This document shows, one piece after another, positions 1-6,408 of a stretch of 10,424 nucleotides of DNA. Numbering within the stretch: position 1 is the stretch's first letter; each line of letters opens with the position of its first letter. The translations under genes and the position numbers were made by a program. The notes beneath the pieces were generated by a model. That model saw only the letters and a program-made list of their open reading frames with translations, searched no databases and was not told the DNA's origin. Source of the DNA: an uncultured bacterium (GTDB lineage: Bacteria; Acidobacteriota; Thermoanaerobaculia; Multivoradales; JAHEKO01); assembly GCA_938016625.1 (NCBI GenBank), contig CALILB010000011.1, forward strand, positions 1-10,424. Reading direction: 5' to 3'.

Positions 1-41
1 TAAGCCGCGGGTCGGGGGTTCGAATCCCTCCTGGCAGGCCA
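1..41 (+). tRNA. tRNA, 3' part only (isotype uncertain, Asn or Arg most likely)
   Basis: The window opens inside a tRNA. A T-arm with stem GGGGG/CCCTC around loop TTCGAAT, a 3' acceptor strand CTGGCAG at 31-37, discriminator G at 38 and an encoded CCA at 39-41 are visible. If the anticodon stem 3' strand is GCCGC and the variable loop GGGTC, the first base of the window is anticodon position 36 (T). The tRNA then reads a codon starting with A. A discriminator G favours Asn or Arg over Lys, Ile, Met or Thr, but the anticodon itself lies outside the window. It sits about 24 bases before tRNA-His, so the three are probably one transcript. Confidence 0.8.
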
Positions 42-64
42 AGTTCTCTGAATTCCGAATCTGT

Positions 65-141
65 GGTGAGCGTAGCTCAATAGGTAGAGCTCCTGACTGT
101 GGCTCAGGTGGTTGTGGGTTCGAGCCCCATCGCTCACCCCA
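65..141 (+). tRNA. tRNA-His (anticodon GTG)
   Basis: A full cloverleaf can be folded. The acceptor GTGAGCG (66-72) pairs with CGCTCAC (131-137). The anticodon stem CCTGA/TCAGG encloses loop CTGTGGC with anticodon GTG at 99-101. The T-arm GTGGG/CCCAT encloses TTCGAGC. Base 65 is G and base 138 is C, giving the extra G(-1):C73 pair that is diagnostic of histidine tRNAs. CCA is encoded at 139-141. It lies between the partial tRNA and tRNA-Arg. Confidence 0.97.
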
Positions 142-159
142 CTCGATGTTCGTTGTTTG

Positions 160-236
160 GCGCCCTTAGCTCAGCTGGATAGAGCGACAGCCTCCGGAGC
201 TGTAGGTCAGAGGTTCGAATCCTCTAGGGCGCACCA
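160..236 (+). tRNA. tRNA-Arg (anticodon CCG)
   Basis: The acceptor GCGCCCT (160-166) pairs with AGGGCGC (226-232). The anticodon stem ACAGC/GCTGT encloses loop CTCCGGA with anticodon CCG at 194-196, which reads CGG. The T-arm AGAGG/CCTCT encloses TTCGAAT. The discriminator is A (233) and CCA is encoded at 234-236. It is the last gene of the cluster. The hairpin at 268-289 follows 31 bases later and could end the tRNA transcript, though there is no T-run after it on this strand. Confidence 0.97.
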
Positions 237-267
237 TTCCCCTCACCCTCCAGCCGGACGGTCGAAG

Positions 268-289
268 CGGCCGGCCTCCGTGCCGGCCG
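268..289. terminator. GC-rich hairpin between convergent genes (possible bidirectional terminator)
   Basis: This is a perfect 8-bp inverted repeat, CGGCCGGC at 268-275 and GCCGGCCG at 282-289, with a 6-base loop. It lies one base beyond the stop codon of the minus-strand DUF362 gene and downstream of the + strand tRNA cluster, so it sits where both transcripts should end. There is no T-run on either side, so a classic intrinsic terminator is not certain. Read on the minus strand it continues into CTTCGAC, exactly as does the hairpin at the right end of the window. Confidence 0.5.
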
Positions 290-290
290 A

Positions 291-1901
291 CTACCAGCCG
301 GAGGTGTCACCCGACTCGAAGCCGTCGGCGGAGATCTGGATCGCACGGCTGGAGGCGTCGATCCGGTCAGGATCGTTGGTGGCATCGAAGCCGGCGTTCA
401 CGATGTAGTAGAGCGAGTTGTCCAGGTATTCCCTGAAGTTGCTATTCGGGTCGTCCGGGTCGGCGGAAGGGCTTGGCCAGGGCGGGGTGTAGCCGTTCGC
501 CTCGAAAGCCGGGATGAGGATGTTCTCGGTGGCCCACAGGTCGATGGCCACCGGATCGGTGCCGGCGACCAACTCGTCCCGACGGGTGGCCTCGTCATAG
601 TCGGTCCAGGGGCCATTGTAGGGGTTGGCATTGACCCAGATGGCGTCCAGAATGTTGAGATCCGCGGGTCGAATCTCGGCCAACAGCGCACCAAGGATGC
701 CGTTGCGGACGGAGTTGTGCGAGTTGGTATTCAGAGCTGTGGTCACCACTCCCATGTAGTTCTTGACTGCGGCGGTCACTCCATAGGTGGCGTGATGGGA
801 CTTGAGAACCGGCAAGTTGATGAGCTTTAGGTGGCTGCGGTCGTAGGTGCCGCCAACCGGATCCCAGATGCCGTCCCGCAAGCTGATGTTGGTGCCGAAA
901 GCGGTCTGGAATTTCGGGTAGGAGACAGCGCCGCTGAGCTGTGAGTCGTAGGGGTAGACGACGTAGCCGTCGTCCGCATCTCCCGCCGAGTACTCGTCGA
1001 CGCTGTTAGTCCGGATAGCGGTCCAGTCGGAAAGGGAGACCTCGTAGCCGAGGCCCTGGAAGTGGACCACGACATCGTTTGGCGAAAGCGTCGGGTCCTG
1101 GGCGTTGTTGTCGGCGCGATCGAAACCGTCCACCGATGCAAACTGAGCGTTCTCGCAGACCACCACCTCGCCGCCGAACCCGTCCGGGTGATCGACGATG
1201 GCGCGAATCAAACCGCGGAGCACATCTGTATTCGTGCCACCACGCTGGTCCCACTGATAGTTGATCTTGATGATGACGACGTCGTCGGCAGCGATGATCC
1301 CGTTGGGACCTGCGGTCGGGGTTGTGGTCGTGGAACGGTAGAACTCGATCCCCTGGCTGCCCATGAGGCCGAGTAGACCCTCGATGCACAGGAAACGATC
1401 TTGGACCGGGTTCTGTGGGCAAGAGCTGAGGTGAAAGACCCGAGCCCGGTACTCGGCGGCAGCCTCGAGCTCGGGTAGCTCGACAACCGACGAGGCCTCC
1501 AACCGGGTCAAATACCCCCAGATACCGATGGTGGCGACGAGACCGACCAGCGCCGTGGCGACACCCGCCGGGGATCTCAGTCCGGCCGCCAGCCCACGTC
1601 GTAGGGCCAGGAGGGTGGTTACCACCGGTGCGCCAAAGGCCAACGTCGCCGTGGATAGAGCCGCCTGCTGGCAGGGATAGACGAATCGGCTCGGTCTGGT
1701 ACCGCTGCGAAGAAGCAGCCAACAGAGCGCAAAGAAACCGGCTAACAGCGTGTTGGCCAGAAACCAGCGGCGCAGAAAGACCCGAAGCCGGCTATGCGCC
1801 GGCGCCTCGACGTCGTCGGGACAGCCGCTGGCGATCACTTGGCACCTCCGATGGGGATCATCTTGCATCAGACGCGGTCGCTCGAGAGTGAAATAGTCCA
1901 C
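291..1901 (-). CDS. Membrane-anchored DUF362 domain protein
   Basis: This is a 536-aa protein of unknown function. Residues 1-45 are basic, followed by three hydrophobic helices (about 46-64, 80-100 and 112-132). Charge distribution places the large C-terminal part outside the cytoplasmic membrane. Residues about 205-465 carry DUF362 hallmarks: VVIIKINYQW (a version of the family's IKPN-type strand), LPVLKSH...VKNYMG (363-384), LNILDA (415-420) and GTDPVAIDLWAT. No ferredoxin CxxCxxC cluster is seen, although some relatives have one. C161 and C172 could form a disulfide. The C-terminus ends DGFESGDTSGW, like a recurrent tail of exported proteins. The GTG start at 1901 has AAGGG about 9 bases upstream; ATG at 1868 is an alternative and keeps all three helices. 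The gene diverges from the next one. The family assignment is fairly secure, but the biochemical role is not known. Confidence 0.85.
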   Translation of the reverse strand: MDYFTLERPRLMQDDPHRRCQVIASGCPDDVEAPAHSRLRVFLRRWFLANTLLAGFFALCWLLLRSGTRPSRFVYPCQQAALSTATLAFGAPVVTTLLALRRGLAAGLRSPAGVATALVGLVATIGIWGYLTRLEASSVVELPELEAAAEYRARVFHLSSCPQNPVQDRFLCIEGLLGLMGSQGIEFYRSTTTTPTAGPNGIIAADDVVIIKINYQWDQRGGTNTDVLRGLIRAIVDHPDGFGGEVVVCENAQFASVDGFDRADNNAQDPTLSPNDVVVHFQGLGYEVSLSDWTAIRTNSVDEYSAGDADDGYVVYPYDSQLSGAVSYPKFQTAFGTNISLRDGIWDPVGGTYDRSHLKLINLPVLKSHHATYGVTAAVKNYMGVVTTALNTNSHNSVRNGILGALLAEIRPADLNILDAIWVNANPYNGPWTDYDEATRRDELVAGTDPVAIDLWATENILIPAFEANGYTPPWPSPSADPDDPNSNFREYLDNSLYYIVNAGFDATNDPDRIDASSRAIQISADGFESGDTSGW

Positions 1902-1920
1902 AGGGCACGGCCCTTGTGGA
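1897..1920. promoter_or_regulatory. Inverted repeat in the divergent intergenic region
   Basis: TCCACA-GGG (1897-1905) faces CCC-TTGTGGA (1911-1920): a 9-bp arm pair interrupted by one extra T, with a 5-base loop. It overlaps the GTG start of the DUF362 gene and lies 25 bases upstream of the candidate -10 box of the neighbouring secreted-protein gene. It could be an operator for either gene, or an mRNA hairpin affecting DUF362 translation. No protein is assigned to it. Confidence 0.35.
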
Positions 1921-1941
1921 GCGTAAACTCGGTCGGTATGG

Positions 1942-1950
1942 TGCTAAAAT
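1942..1950 (+). promoter_or_regulatory. Extended -10 promoter for the secreted protein gene
   Basis: TAAAAT at 1945-1950 matches the -10 consensus at five of six positions and is preceded by TG-C, the extended -10 motif. No good -35 box lies 16-18 bases upstream, which is common for extended -10 promoters. Transcription would start near 1957, about 24 bases before the ATG at 1981. Confidence 0.45.
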
Positions 1951-1980
1951 AGCGCCGGATTCACCGGGGAGGCCCCGAAG

Positions 1981-2505
1981 ATGAAGAAGATCCGACTTCC
2001 TCTGGCTCTGCTGGCAGTTCTCGTGCTGCTTTCGACCCTGCCGGCCATTGCCGAGATCTACTACCTGACGCTCAAGAACGGCAACACCTTCGAGACCCGC
2101 TACCGACCGCAAATCGCGAGTTGGGACGAGAACAAGGTTTTGCTCATCACCTCGATGGGGAATAGGATTTCCTTGAACAGGAGTGATATCGCCGAGGTCG
2201 AGTCGCACAGCCAGATTCATGGCTATGGCACGGTGATCGGCAACAATACGATCGCTCTCGGCATTGCGCCAAACGATGCCGCACTGCCGGAAGAGGCCCA
2301 GGACCCACAAGCCCGGTTGATGAGTTGGATCGATGGTATGAACTCCCAAAACCAGAGACCCGACTACTCGGTGCAACAGTTCGTCGACCCCGAGGATGCG
2401 GGCATGACCGGTGGGCTGCCGGCTTGGGATCTGGCTCCGGGGTCGATCGGCGGTGGCGGCAATACCAATATCGTCGTGCCCCCTGGCCCGCGTGGCGACA
2501 ACTAG
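1981..2505 (+). CDS. Small secreted protein of unknown function
   Basis: This 174-aa protein is not recognised. Residues 1-24 form a clear signal peptide: MKKIR, a long hydrophobic stretch, then PAIA before E25, a good signal peptidase I site. Residues 25-75 alternate hydrophobic and polar residues around NGNTF and MGNRISLNRSDIAEVE, suggesting a small all-beta (SH3- or Sm-like) fold. The rest is polar and low in complexity, with a Gly-Pro-rich tail from about residue 150. No cysteine is present. GGGGAGG at 1966-1972, eight bases before the ATG, is a strong ribosome site. The gene stands alone between a promoter and the terminator at 2531-2566. A periplasmic or cell-surface location is inferred from the signal peptide. 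Confidence 0.8.
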   Translation: MKKIRLPLALLAVLVLLSTLPAIAEIYYLTLKNGNTFETRYRPQIASWDENKVLLITSMGNRISLNRSDIAEVESHSQIHGYGTVIGNNTIALGIAPNDAALPEEAQDPQARLMSWIDGMNSQNQRPDYSVQQFVDPEDAGMTGGLPAWDLAPGSIGGGGNTNIVVPPGPRGDN

Positions 2506-2530
2506 CCTCCGACAGAGCTGTGATATAACG

Positions 2531-2566
2531 ATGGCGCAAGCCCCACGGGGTCTTGCGCCATTTTTC
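2531..2566 (+). terminator. Intrinsic terminator after the secreted protein gene
   Basis: The arms ATGGCGCAAG (2531-2540) and CTTGCGCCAT (2552-2561) form a 10-bp stem that can be extended by CCC/GGG pairs, followed by a run of five T at 2561-2565. It starts 25 bases after the stop codon. This is a textbook Rho-independent terminator and isolates the secreted protein gene from the riboswitch that follows. Confidence 0.9.
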
Positions 2567-2589
2567 TTGCAGTCTCTTTGACAGCCGAC

Positions 2590-2810
2590 GTGCCAGGGTA
2601 ACCCGTCGAAGCGGGTCCGAGTCAGCTCGGAAGGGAAACCGGTGAAAGACCGGTGCGGCCCCCGCCACTGTGACCGGGGACAAAACCGGGGAACCACTGC
2701 GCGTGTGCGATCGTGAGGTCTGCAGTCAGCGTGACTGCCGACCGGCGGTGGCCCGCGTGGGAAGGCCCGGGACTAGTGTGATCCGGAAGCCAGGAGACCT
2801 GCCCTTGCAC
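2590..2810 (+). ncRNA. Cobalamin (B12) riboswitch aptamer
   Basis: The conserved core is readable: GGGAAACCGGTGAAAGACC at 2633-2651, then the GCGG-CCC-CCGCCACTGTGA segment to about 2673, and the B12 box AAGCCAGGAGACCTGCC at 2787-2803. The outer stem P1 can be drawn as 2590-2598 with 2802-2810, with one mismatch. These elements and their order match the Cobalamin family. The long insert between the core and the B12 box (about 2674-2780) would hold the peripheral stems. The aptamer senses adenosyl- or other cobalamins and controls the btuB operon in cis, as in many bacteria. Roughly 140 bases separate its end from the btuB start. Confidence 0.96.
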
Positions 2811-2935
2811 CAACGTCCCTGCTCGTTGAGACGGCCGATCGCCTTCTTGCGGGCCAGTTCCCCGGGGTGTGGGGTTCAAAGGGTTTAGCGCCTTTCGATG
2901 TCCCTCGACTCCCCAGGGTCGAGGGACATTTCTGT
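2811..2935 (+). promoter_or_regulatory. Riboswitch expression platform with leader terminator
   Basis: A perfect 11-bp stem, TGTCCCTCGAC (2899-2909) with GTCGAGGGACA (2918-2928), is followed by TTTCTGT, a modest T-run, 17 bases before the btuB start. It looks like the OFF-state terminator. A small hairpin CAACG/CGTTG (2811-2815 with 2824-2828) abuts P1. GTTGAG at 2825-2830 could instead pair with CTCGAC at 2904-2909 (six pairs, one G-T), breaking the terminator. This antiterminator is inference; the terminator stem itself is plain in the sequence. A second weak hairpin (AAAGG/CCTTT, 2878-2895) lies between. Confidence 0.7.
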
Positions 2936-2941
2936 ATCCGG

Positions 2942-2948
2942 AAAGGAG
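2942..2948 (+). promoter_or_regulatory. Ribosome binding site of btuB
   Basis: AAAGGAG at 2942-2948, three bases before ATG 2952, supports that start. The upstream in-frame ATG at 2898 lies inside the terminator stem, lacks a ribosome site and would put 18 polar residues ahead of the signal peptide. Confidence 0.75.
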
Positions 2949-2951
2949 AGC

Positions 2952-4760
2952 ATGGTGCGCTACGCCCTTCTGCTCGCCGGAATCGTCGGGGGTTCGATTC
3001 CGGTTGTCGCTCAGAGTCCCACCCCTGTTGTTGTCGGTGAAAACATAGTGGTTACCGCCTCGCTGGAGGGCGAGGAGGAAAGACGATTGCCGGCCTCGGT
3101 GACGGTCATCGATTCCGAGGAGATCGAAGCGCGGCAGTCGACCGAGGTGTCCGATCTGCTCGGCGTCGTCCCCGGGTTGAATGTGGTGCGCTCGGGCTCG
3201 CCCGGACAGGTGACGTCTTTGTTTACCCGCGGCACCGACTCGGACAGCACCCTGGTCCTGTGGAACGGTGTCGAGCTCAACGATCCCTACTTTGGCGGCT
3301 TCAACTGGGCCTTTCTACCCACCGAAGGGGTGGATCGGTTGGAGGTCGTGCGTGGACCCTTCAGCTCGCTATACGGCGGCGACGCGCTTGGTGGAGTGGT
3401 GCAGATCTTCTCGGCAGATCGCGATGGCGGCGATGTCCGCCTCGAGGGTGGGAGCAACGGCTACCTGCGGGGTGCGGTGAGCGCCGGTAGCGAGCTCGGG
3501 CCGGTCCGCTTCGATGTTTCCGGGCACTTGAGGCGCGGGGACGGCCAGTTGGAGAACGACTTCTACGACAGCGAGGAGTTGATGGCCCGCTTCGAGTGGC
3601 TGGTGGGCCCGGGAATGTCCCTTGGTGTCGTCGCCCGCGCCAACGACTCGAAGACTGGGATCCCCCTGAGCGGCGGCGCACCCTCGCCGAATCGGGAGAT
3701 CAGTTGGCAGGAGCGGCAGGTCGCGGTTCCCTTTCGGGCGGAGCTGGGACGCTGGCAGGTCGACGCCCGGTTGTCGGCCGTCACCTACGACAGTGCCTTT
3801 CGGGATCCGGACGATGCCTTCGGGTTTACGGCCTCGGACACCCAGTCGGAGTCGCGGCGCGCAAGAGCCGTGGCCTCCTATGCTTTTGCCCCGGACAGGT
3901 GGGTCGCCTTTGGCAGCGAGTACGACCGAGCCGAGGTGACCGACAGCTCGGTATTTGGTGTCAGCCTGGCCGGCGAGAGCCAGCACACCTGGGCTATGTT
4001 TGGGGAGGTGTTCCACGCCCTGGGCCCGGTGACCCTCGACCTCGGCGTGCGCTACGACGACAACAACGTATTTGGCTCGCAGACCAGCCCACGTCTGGGA
4101 GCGCTTTACGCGATTTCGGAGCGGTTGCGGGTACGAGGATCCTACGGCAGGGCCTTTCGCGCGCCCTCGATTGGTGAGCTCTTCTACCCGATTACCGGTA
4201 ACCCGGATCTCCAACCCGAGATCAACGACAGCGTCGAGCTGGCTGTCGACTACGAAGCAGGTGCCTGGAGAGTGGGGATTACCGGTTTCGAGAACCGTCT
4301 CGAGAATCTGATCGATTTCGACTTTTCGACCTTTCGCAACGTCAACGTGGGGCGGGCCGAGACCCGTGGCCTCGAGCTCGAGGCCGGTTATCGGACCCGG
4401 CTGCTGGCACTGCGGTGGAACGCGACCCTTCTCGAAACCGAAGACCTGGAGACTGGGCTGCCGCTGTTGCGCCGTCCCGAGCGGACTTCGAACCTGGTGG
4501 CCACCTTCTACCCCGAGCCCTTTACCGTCAACGCCACCATTCGCTATGTCGGGGAGCGCGCCGATGTCGACCCGATCACTTTCGACCGGTCGGTGAACCC
4601 CGCCTACCTGCGGCTCGACCTGGCGGCGGAATGGCAGGTGACTGGTAGGATCGCACCCTATGCTCGTATCGAGAATGTCGCCGATGAGGAATACGCCGAG
4701 GCCCTGGGATTCCCGGCGCCGGGCCGAACCCTTGTGGGAGGTCTGGAGGTCGCCTTCTGA
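2952..4760 (+). CDS. btuB: TonB-dependent outer-membrane vitamin B12 receptor BtuB
   Basis: The 602-aa protein matches the size of E. coli BtuB (614 aa). Residues 1-20 are a signal peptide (cleavage after VVA). ENIVVTAS at 30-37 is the TonB box. The plug domain covers about 44-155 with BtuB-like blocks: QSTEVSDLL, PGLNVV, GQVTSLFTRGT, LVLWNGVELND, VDRLEVVRGP and SLYGGDALGGVVQI. The remainder is a 22-strand-type barrel rich in alternating residues, ending GGLEVAF with the terminal Phe used by the outer-membrane assembly machinery. It binds cobalamins at the surface and imports them using TonB energy. The preceding B12 riboswitch and following btuFDC genes make cobalamin, or a related corrinoid, the likely substrate; sequence alone cannot exclude cobinamide preference. 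Its TGA stop overlaps the probable btuF start. Confidence 0.94.
   Translation: MVRYALLLAGIVGGSIPVVAQSPTPVVVGENIVVTASLEGEEERRLPASVTVIDSEEIEARQSTEVSDLLGVVPGLNVVRSGSPGQVTSLFTRGTDSDSTLVLWNGVELNDPYFGGFNWAFLPTEGVDRLEVVRGPFSSLYGGDALGGVVQIFSADRDGGDVRLEGGSNGYLRGAVSAGSELGPVRFDVSGHLRRGDGQLENDFYDSEELMARFEWLVGPGMSLGVVARANDSKTGIPLSGGAPSPNREISWQERQVAVPFRAELGRWQVDARLSAVTYDSAFRDPDDAFGFTASDTQSESRRARAVASYAFAPDRWVAFGSEYDRAEVTDSSVFGVSLAGESQHTWAMFGEVFHALGPVTLDLGVRYDDNNVFGSQTSPRLGALYAISERLRVRGSYGRAFRAPSIGELFYPITGNPDLQPEINDSVELAVDYEAGAWRVGITGFENRLENLIDFDFSTFRNVNVGRAETRGLELEAGYRTRLLALRWNATLLETEDLETGLPLLRRPERTSNLVATFYPEPFTVNATIRYVGERADVDPITFDRSVNPAYLRLDLAAEWQVTGRIAPYARIENVADEEYAEALGFPAPGRTLVGGLEVAF
4745..4749 (+). promoter_or_regulatory. 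Ribosome binding site pointing to a non-standard btuF start
   Basis: GGAGG lies inside the last codons of btuB, seven bases before CTG 4757 and ten before ATC 4760, both in frame with btuF. GTG 4796 has only a weak GGTGG upstream. The btuB TGA occupies 4758-4760, so termination and re-initiation would occur at the same spot. Confidence 0.5.
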
Positions 4761-5623
4761 TCTCGACTAGGCGGTCCACCCGGTGGCTGGGCGGGGTGCT
4801 TCTCCTGGCGGCGCTCGTGGGAGTGGCCTGCGATGAGCCGGTGGTGAGGCGCGAGCCGAAGAGAATAGTGGCGCTGGCCCCCAGCATCACCGAGACCCTG
4901 TATGTCTTGGGTCTCGGCGACCGGGTGGTGGGTGTGGGGGACTACAGCTCCTGGCCTCCAGAGTTTGCCGACAAGCCGAAAGTGGGCGGGCTGTTCGACG
5001 TCAGCCTGGAGGGGATCATGTCTCTCGAGCCCGACCTGGCCATCTTGCTGCGCAGCGAGGACAAGCTTCGAGGCCAGCTCGAGCGCCTGGGGATAGAGGT
5101 GCTCACCGTCGAGAGCGAAACCATCGCCGACATCTTCGAGACGACACGCCGGATCGGCGAAAGGTGTGGTGTCAGCGAGGCAGCCGAGGAGTTTCTGCGG
5201 GAGTTCGAGGTCGATCTCATGCCCAAACGGGTCGGGGGCGCCCCGAGAGTCGTCATCACCATGGGTCGGCGGCCCCGGAACCTCAGTGACATCCTGGTGG
5301 CGGGTCCCGGGACCTATCTGCATGAGCTCCTGGTCCGTCTGGGGGCCTTCAACGCCTTTGCCGACTCCCCGATCTCCTATCCCCAGGTAGGGCTCGAAGA
5401 GATTCTCGGGCGCCGACCCGATGCCATCGTGGAGCTCCAGCCCTCTCCCGGATCGATAGCCTGGCTCAAGCAGGACTGGGCCGCCTTTCCCGAACAGCAG
5501 CTCGCCGGCCCCGGCTGTGTTCAGGTAGTGGCCGGTGACCATGTTCTGGTCCCAGGTCCCAGGCTGCCACGTCTCTACTGGGAGCTGCGCAGGGCCCTGT
5601 TCGATTGTGTCGGATCCAGATGA
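4757..5623 (+). CDS. btuF: Periplasmic cobalamin-binding lipoprotein BtuF
   Basis: This is the substrate-binding protein of the B12 ABC importer (class III, helix-backbone fold). The early block RIVALAPSITETLYVLG and the GVGDYSSWPP segment match BtuF/FecB-like proteins. The two Glu that in E. coli BtuF contact the permease appear conserved, in SLEGI and YPQVGLEE (residues 85 and 214 counted from 4757). The nearest conventional start is GTG 4796, but that leaves only 11 residues before the lipid-attachment Cys (VGVAC) and no basic region. Reading upstream in frame adds ISTRRSTRWLGG, a normal lipoprotein signal n-region. GGAGG at 4745-4749 is seven bases before CTG 4757 (ATC 4760 is the other option). 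I therefore place the start at 4757; the conservative call is 4796-5623 (275 aa). The product is about 288 aa. Confidence 0.88.
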   Translation: MISTRRSTRWLGGVLLLAALVGVACDEPVVRREPKRIVALAPSITETLYVLGLGDRVVGVGDYSSWPPEFADKPKVGGLFDVSLEGIMSLEPDLAILLRSEDKLRGQLERLGIEVLTVESETIADIFETTRRIGERCGVSEAAEEFLREFEVDLMPKRVGGAPRVVITMGRRPRNLSDILVAGPGTYLHELLVRLGAFNAFADSPISYPQVGLEEILGRRPDAIVELQPSPGSIAWLKQDWAAFPEQQLAGPGCVQVVAGDHVLVPGPRLPRLYWELRRALFDCVGSR

Positions 5624-6408
5624 CCGCGGCGTCCATACTCGCTGCGGATGACGTCGGTTGGCAGTTCGACGGGCGGCGGATCCTCGACCATGTCGATCTC
5701 CAGGTGGATCGCGGTGAGTGTCTGGTGGTGGTGGGGCCCAACGGTGCCGGCAAGACCACCCTGCTCAGGACACTGGTGGGGCTTCTCGAGCCCGCGAGCG
5801 GCACGGTCCGTCTCGAGGGCACCGATCTGGCCCGCCTGTCGAGACGCGAGAGGGCCCGTCACCTCGCCTATGTGCCGCAGATTCGCCCCACCCGTGTGCC
5901 GTTGACCGTCGAGCAGATGGTGCTGCTGGGCCGCTATCCCTACCTTTCGGCCTTCCGTGGAGCGCCCCGAGCGAGCGACTTCGAGGCCGTCGCCCGGGCT
6001 TTGGAAGTGGTCGGTATCGGAGCCCTCCGCGAGCGGCTGCTGACCGAGCTGTCGGGTGGCGAGCAACAGGCGGTCTATGTGGCCACCGCGCTCGCACAAG
6101 AGGCCGAGGTCATGATCCTGGACGAGCCCACGACCCATCTCGACCCGAGCCACCAGCGGGAGATCGCGGCGCTGCTCGCGGAGCTCAACCGTCGTGGCGA
6201 GAAGACCGTCGTGGCGGCGACCCACGATCTCAACTTCGCCTCGCTCATCGCCGATCGGATTCTTGCCCTGCGTGAAGGACGGGTTCTGGCTTGCGACGTG
6301 CCCGCGAAGATCCTGCGACCGGAGCTGCTGAGCGAGCTCTTTCGTGCGCCGTTCGAAATCGTACGCGAGGGCGATAGGCCGGTGACACTGTTGGAGCTGG
6401 GGCGTTGA
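5620..6408 (+). CDS. btuD: Cobalamin ABC transporter ATPase BtuD
   Basis: A 262-aa ATPase of the FecE/BtuD type, of normal length. In order it shows Walker A GPNGAGKT (39-46), Q-loop YVPQ (Q87), ABC signature LSGGEQQ (144-150), Walker B VMILDEP (164-170), D-loop HLD and switch histidine ATHD (H202), so all catalytic parts are intact. It powers B12 transfer from BtuF through BtuC. ATG 5620 overlaps the btuF TGA (ATGA), indicating translational coupling. A GTG at 5605 in frame would add five residues and is less likely. FecE-like ATPases of siderophore systems look similar; the riboswitch and btuB context decide the name. Confidence 0.93.
   Translation: MTAASILAADDVGWQFDGRRILDHVDLQVDRGECLVVVGPNGAGKTTLLRTLVGLLEPASGTVRLEGTDLARLSRRERARHLAYVPQIRPTRVPLTVEQMVLLGRYPYLSAFRGAPRASDFEAVARALEVVGIGALRERLLTELSGGEQQAVYVATALAQEAEVMILDEPTTHLDPSHQREIAALLAELNRRGEKTVVAATHDLNFASLIADRILALREGRVLACDVPAKILRPELLSELFRAPFEIVREGDRPVTLLELGR

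Noticed and set aside
112..408. 98-codon + strand frame starting in tRNA-His
   Set aside because: It runs through tRNA-His, all of tRNA-Arg, the intergenic hairpin and the end of the DUF362 gene, so it cannot be a real gene.
2606..2615. GTCGAAGCGG shared by the riboswitch and the hairpin flank at 261-270
   Set aside because: In the riboswitch it is part of a local CCCG/CGGG hairpin. The 10-base match lacks the palindromic arms, so it is probably chance.
1858..2697. 279-codon minus-strand frame opposite the secreted protein gene
   Set aside because: It is antisense to a gene with signal peptide, ribosome site and terminator, and it crosses the terminator and riboswitch. The composition is low-quality and Arg-rich.
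2670..2888. 72-codon frame within the riboswitch as a leader peptide
   Set aside because: It lies across the conserved aptamer, where RNA structure explains the sequence, and has no ribosome site.
3369..4214. 281-codon minus-strand frame inside btuB
   Set aside because: It is a shadow of a well-supported receptor gene in GC-rich DNA, with no recognisable domain.
4658..5542. 294-codon minus-strand frame opposite btuF
   Set aside because: It is antisense to the intact binding-protein gene and spans the btuB/btuF junction. No domain is seen.
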